Source: Deferribacteraceae bacterium
GTDB lineage: Bacteria; Chrysiogenota; Deferribacteres; Deferribacterales; JAISNW01
Length of the DNA: 44,765 nucleotides
Assembly: GCA_031256375.1 (NCBI GenBank)
Contig: JAIRQX010000003.1
Location: 1-44,765 of the forward strand
Direction: 5' to 3'
Part shown: piece after piece, positions 43,133 to 44,765 of the stretch
Position numbering within the stretch: the first letter of the stretch is position 1
Layout: the number at the start of each line of letters is the position of its first letter
Position numbers and translations under genes: made by a program
The notes under the pieces: generated by a model
Told to the model about the DNA's origin: nothing
Database searches by the model: none
Seen by the model: only the letters and a program-made list of their open reading frames with translations

Positions 43133-44765
43133 GTTTAAGCCTCCAAATATGGGATATAAACCTTTGCCGCTGTGAGTTCACCCACACGCGCACCTGGTTT
43201 AAGCCTCCAAATATGGGATATAAACTAGAAAATATAATCGTTATATCGCAGTAGCGGCAGCGTTTAAGCCTCCAAATATGGGATATAAACGAAGCATAGC
43301 CTCGCGGATACGTTGTTCGTGGGTTGGTTTAAGCCTCCAAATATGGGATATAAACGAAACCGCATCAGTCACTACCTCAATTTCTACCCCGGTTTAAGCC
43401 TCCAAATATGGGATATAAACCTTCCGGGGATAGTTAATATTTTCGTATTGTTAAGAGTTTAAGCCTCCAAATATGGGATATAAACCGCCATATGAAGCCT
43501 CCAAATCCGCACACTGCTCACAGTTTAAGCCTCCAAATATGGGATATAAACTTTTATCTTGATGAGGTTCTACCGGGTGATACTTATGTTTAAGCCTCCA
43601 AATATGGGATATAAACTTTTATCTTGATGAGGTTCTGCCGGGCGATACATACGTTTAAGCCTCCAAATATGGGATATAAACTTATAATCTCACAACAACT
43701 GTCACAATGGAAAATGGGTTTAAGCCTCCAAATATGGGATATAAACCAGAAAGGTCCCGGCGAACAAGTCCCTCTTGGTGGAGTTTAAGCCTCCAAATAT
43801 GGGATATAAACATAAAAGGATTGCTAAAGACCAGATGAACTTCCAAGGTTTAAGCCTCCAAATATGGGATATAAACTTTGAGTTGTGCGCTAATATTGAA
43901 TGTGCGAACAAGGTTTAAGCCTCCAAATATGGGATATAAACCCATTTTCAAGTTTATACACATACTCAAACAGTGAGGTTTAAGCCTCCAAATATGGGAT
44001 ATAAACATCAAAATTCCCTTTATTGATTTTGTGATTTTCCGAGTTTAAGCCTCCAAATATGGGATATAAACTGCTATTACAGGCAGGGAAGAAGAAGCAA
44101 AAAAGGAGTTTAAGCCTCCAAATATGGGATATAAACCGTATAGGTTAGCCCCGCGTAGGTCAGCCCCGCATAGTTTAAGCCTCCAAATATGGGATATAAA
44201 CAAAAAATTTGAGTATGTGAAAGTCATACAACAAAATGATAAAGCCTCCAAATATGGGATATAAACTAGTAAAATAAAAAAAACAGCATAGAAAAGGAGT
44301 TAGTTTAAGCCTCCAAATATGGGATATAAACTGATTTAAAATAATCCGGGTTGTGTACAAATTACGAGTTTAAGCCTCCAAATATGGGATATAAACCAAT
44401 TTATACACAACCCGTGTAACTTTAAATTGAGGGTTTAAGCCTCCAAATATGGGATATAAACTTTACACGCCGTTAGTGACAGTGTGTTGTTCTCTATGTT
44501 TAAGCCTCCAAATATGGGATATAAACTAATAAAATAAAAAAAACAGCATTATAAGAAAGGGGTTTAAGCCTCCAAATATGGGATATAAACCTCGCAAGCA
44601 GCATCAATTAAGCCACCGTCACGACAAGTTTAAGCCTCCAAATATGGGATATAAACGTAATCAAGTAATAGCAATGGTTTGAGGGTGCAGTTGTTTAAGC
44701 CTCCAAATATGGGATATAAACATAAGTCTCCCGCGCTCCCCTCGTGTCCGCTGTATGGGTTTAAG
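43133..44765 (+). CRISPR. Type I-B CRISPR array, at least 25 full repeats, open at right edge
   Basis: The repeat is 29 bp, starting GTTTAAGCCTCC and ending GGGATATAAAC with 5-bp inverted ends. Full repeats start at 43133, 43197, 43262, 43327, 43392, 43457, 43523, 43588, 43653, 43718, 43783, 43848, 43913, 43978, 44043, 44108, 44173, 44238 (degenerate), 44303, 44368, 44433, 44498, 44562, 44628 and 44693; a 26th begins at 44759. Spacers are 35-37 bp. Several appear to target Microviridae-like phages (see findings). All repeats but the 18th (GATAAAG in place of GTTTAAG) look identical. Open frames on the minus strand across the array are repeat translations and not genes. Confidence 0.99.

Noticed and set aside
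43720-44360. Minus-strand open frames of 60-70 residues inside the CRISPR array
   Set aside because: Their translations repeat the same FISHIWRLK/VYIPYLEA strings, which are simply the 29-bp repeat read in frame; no ribosome binding sites.

Overview
The window comes from a Gram-negative, probably motile bacterium of moderate base composition. It carries type II secretion pseudopilins, a Tol-Pal-type CpoB protein, an outer-membrane-like protein, CheV and Sec-type housekeeping genes. The mix (DUF4416 protein, small CxxC protein, FIST sensor, lepA-lepB-pyrH-frr-uppS-cdsA-dxr-rseP run) would suit a Deferribacterota-like or delta-proteobacterium-like lineage, but I cannot fix the taxon from sequence alone. 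No rRNA, tRNA or complete insertion sequence was seen.

Layout. 1-3389: a FIST-domain sensor and a hybrid histidine kinase on the + strand, a likely two-gene signalling module. 3349-11486: a block of minus-strand genes: CBS/DUF21 membrane protein, HTH-ImmA/IrrE regulator-protease, UbiX-type flavin prenyltransferase, PLP aminotransferase, copper P-type ATPase, a small CxxC protein overlapping corA, and a DUF4416 protein. 11665-27809: a long + strand run with acyl-CoA dehydrogenase, thioredoxin, glycogen synthase, lepA, lepB, pyrH, frr, uppS, cdsA, dxr, rseP, then the type II secretion genes gspG-H-I-J-K-L-M-N, many joined by ATGA or GTGA overlaps. Between pyrH and frr sit two nearly identical 111-bp direct repeats. 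27912-30732: cheV, a cpoB-like gene and a predicted outer-membrane protein whose apparent N-terminus reads through a dispersed palindromic repeat. 31073-34276: a compact pstSCAB phosphate-uptake operon. 34405-34683: a small RRM RNA-binding protein.

34943-44765: a complete type I-B CRISPR-Cas locus (cas6, cas8b/cst1, cas7, cas5, cas3, cas4, cas1, cas2) followed by an array of at least 25 full repeats that runs off the window. Cas6 would process the array transcript, Cas8b/Cas7/Cas5 form Cascade, Cas3 degrades the target, and Cas4/Cas1/Cas2 acquire spacers. Reading the spacers is the most rewarding part of the window. Spacers 7 and 8 differ only at third codon positions and encode the same peptide, FYLDEVLPGDTY, which resembles a conserved segment of the Microviridae (gokushovirus-like) major capsid protein VP1. 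Spacer 11 encodes a peptide resembling the VP2 pilot protein. Spacer pairs 18/22 and 19/20 are also diverged versions of the same targets, the latter on opposite strands. The array looks like a record of repeated encounters with related small ssDNA phages.

Other points for follow-up: a region of competing inverted repeats between the RRM gene and cas6, an UppS whose nearly universal active-site motif is altered (MDRNGEWA), a G9 tract at the cdsA/dxr junction, and two related short repeats upstream of the FIST and acyl-CoA dehydrogenase genes.
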